9,122 nt of DNA, taken from assembly GCA_023418055.1 (NCBI GenBank), contig JAEZDP010000365.1:1-9122 (forward strand). Direction: 5' to 3'. This stretch comes from Acidobacteriota bacterium (GTDB taxonomy: Bacteria; Acidobacteriota; Vicinamibacteria; Vicinamibacterales; Vicinamibacteraceae). Shown here in pieces: positions 7,729 through 9,122 of this stretch. The notes beneath the pieces were generated by a model. That model was not told the origin of the DNA. It saw only the letters and a program-made list of their open reading frames with translations, and searched no databases. Every line of letters begins with the position of its first letter. Position 1 is the stretch's first letter. The translations under genes and the position numbers were made by a program.

Positions 7729-9122
7729 TCACCGGGTACGAAGAAACGCGATGAGGTCGGCCACCTCCTGCGGCGACAGCCCGAGCGTGGTGGCCGGGGG
7801 CATCAGCGACCGTTTCATCCTGCTGCGGCTGCCGACTCGTGCCGCTGGCACCATCTGCGTGAGTCCGCCCAGGCTCCGGATCATCAGCGGGTCGCCCTCC
7901 TGCAGGACCAGCCCCTCGATGATCACGCCCTCGCGCGTCTCGATTCTGGTGGCGCCATAGCCGTGTGCGATGCCGGCATCTGGCTCGACGATGGCCATGG
8001 CGATGACGTCGAGCGACTTGCCATGCGCCCAGCCGTCGAGCGACGGGCCGACGTCCGCGCCCACGCCACCGAGGGCGTGACACATCGTGCAGCGTGTCCA
8101 CGACTCGGCCCCTCGTGCCGCGTCGCCCTCGAGAGCCGTCACGTCGCCGATGGCCATGCGGGGGCCCGTACCTGCCGGCGCGAGAGCGGTCTGCAGGGTG
8201 ACGGCGGACGGGTCGTAGATGCCCCGCTGTCGCAGGGCTTCCGACAGGCCGTGCCCGGTCCACTCGTTGGAGGCGCGATTGAAGAGCCACCACGTCGCTC
8301 CCTCCCGCAGGGGCCCAGGATGCTCGGCCAATTCGAGCATGGCGGCCGATGCCGCCGGCGTCGCGACGAATGCCAGCGCGTCCATTGCACGCCGACGTGC
8401 CTCGAGCGGAAGCGCCGAGGCCTGGGCGCGCTGCAAGAGCGCCGGCACCGCCGCCGGCGGATGCAACCGCCACGCGATCCATGCAAAGGCGTCGGACCAT
8501 CGGAGGGGGTCGGCAGCCTCCGGGTCCGCCCGCAACAACTCGTAGAGCGCGGCTTCCTTGTGGGACGCGCCGGTGCCAAGCGCCTCGAGGTAGGTGCGGT
8601 CGCGGCCGTCGAAGCCGCGCGTCACCGCCGCCAGCACCGGCAGCGCCTCGTCGGCAGGCCTGTCGCGCATCGCGAGCGCCACCTCGCGCCGCACACCGGC
8701 GTCGGGGTCGTGCGCCATCCGGCGCGCAGCGGGCAGGATGTCGAGCCCGGCGCGGCGCATGGCGCGGAAGGCGGCGATACGCATGTCGGCGTCGGCATGC
8801 GCGTCGGGCGGTCCCGCCCGACGCTGCCCCTCGGTCCCGAGTTGCTGCAGCAGGAAGAGCGCACGCCCCCGCATGAACGGGCTGTCATCGTCGAGGAGTG
8901 CCGCCACGGCGTCCACCGCCTCGGCACCACGCGCCTTCAGGCCTGCAAAGCCGATCGCCCGGACGTTGACGGCCGGAGACCGGAGTGCCGTCACGAGGCC
9001 GTCGAGGGTGGTCTCGTCGAAACGCGGCGGCCGCGACACGAACCCCTTCGGCGCAATCCGATAGATGGCACCCGACACCGCGTCGTCCAGGTCCTGGTGG
9101 AAGCCGACGATGGGGTCGATCC
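7729..9122 (-). CDS. Second PVC-type heme-binding HEAT/CxxCH protein, tandem paralogue; 5' part cut by the window edge
   Basis: The frame is open through the right edge (last full codon at 9118-9120), so only the last 463 residues are present. They align collinearly with residues 447-911 of the next gene downstream, from IDPIVGFHQDLDD to the C-terminal LGLSPQEVADLIAFLRTR, with no obvious indels. About 446 residues (propeller and signal peptide) therefore probably lie beyond the edge. Present are the end of the propeller (GAIYRIAPKGFVSR), HEAT-like repeats, and the cytochrome c domain with the heme site C-T-M-C-H at bases 8077-8091, GPSLDGWAHGK, HGYGATRIETREG and SLMPP carrying the likely distal Met. 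An in-frame GTG (9076-9078) lies well inside the conserved region and is not the true start. The stop is 56 bp upstream of the downstream paralogue's ATG, which suggests a shared transcript. The role is presumably the same reaction type on a related substrate, or a heteromeric partner; neither can be shown here. Confidence 0.9.
   Translation of the reverse strand, partial: IDPIVGFHQDLDDAVSGAIYRIAPKGFVSRPPRFDETTLDGLVTALRSPAVNVRAIGFAGLKARGAEAVDAVAALLDDDSPFMRGRALFLLQQLGTEGQRRAGPPDAHADADMRIAAFRAMRRAGLDILPAARRMAHDPDAGVRREVALAMRDRPADEALPVLAAVTRGFDGRDRTYLEALGTGASHKEAALYELLRADPEAADPLRWSDAFAWIAWRLHPPAAVPALLQRAQASALPLEARRRAMDALAFVATPAASAAMLELAEHPGPLREGATWWLFNRASNEWTGHGLSEALRQRGIYDPSAVTLQTALAPAGTGPRMAIGDVTALEGDAARGAESWTRCTMCHALGGVGADVGPSLDGWAHGKSLDVIAMAIVEPDAGIAHGYGATRIETREGVIIEGLVLQEGDPLMIRSLGGLTQMVPAARVGSRSRMKRSLMPPATTLGLSPQEVADLIAFLRTR

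Noticed and set aside
4712..7960. A plus-strand open frame of about 1082 codons across the two cytochrome genes
   Set aside because: It lies antisense to a gene with clear PVC-type domains, is rich in Arg/His/Gly/Val and has no recognisable motif. It is the usual mirror frame of a high-GC gene.
7673..8500. In-frame upstream extension of the downstream PVC-type protein to 8500 on the minus strand
   Set aside because: It overlaps the first paralogue in another frame. The signal peptide and ribosome site are at 7672.

Overview
The window is very GC-rich, densely coding bacterial DNA with short intergenic gaps, several GTG starts and the codon bias of a high-GC genome. The gene content suggests an environmental Gram-negative heterotroph. 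Two PVC-type proteins carry the membrane-bound-dehydrogenase / HEAT / CxxCH architecture that is abundant in Planctomycetes, Verrucomicrobia and Acidobacteriota. Together with the GC content this makes Acidobacteriota (Vicinamibacteria-like) my best guess. That is an inference from families, not a measured placement. No RNA genes, CRISPR arrays, insertion sequences or phage genes were seen.

Layout. (1) Positions 1-1540, minus strand: an LLM-class flavin-dependent oxidoreductase followed after 28 bp by an exported helical-repeat-like protein that runs off the left edge. (2) Positions 1541-1669: a 129-bp divergent promoter region. (3) Positions 1670-3954, plus strand: a secreted protein with an aromatic/His-rich 18-bp repeat and two PEGA domains, then a cystathionine beta-synthase with two C-terminal CBS domains. 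(4) Positions 3961-9122, minus strand, convergent with group 3 and separated by 6 bp: two tandem paralogous PVC-type heme-binding proteins (the upstream one cut by the right edge), followed after 22 bp by a divergent prolipoprotein diacylglyceryl transferase (Lgt)-like membrane protein.

How they may work together. The group-4 genes are tightly spaced and probably form one transcription unit: two exported beta-propeller/HEAT/cytochrome c proteins, likely periplasmic oxidoreductases of unknown substrate, plus an integral membrane enzyme of the Lgt fold. The Lgt-like protein keeps most of the family's key residues but has Leu where E. coli Lgt has Glu151, and it has an extra C-terminal membrane segment and tail. 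This makes the cluster the most interesting part of the window. The plus-strand genes look like an unrelated pair: an envelope PEGA protein and a housekeeping transsulfuration enzyme. I see no clear defence, secretion or mobile system here, and nothing that proves a wholly new system.
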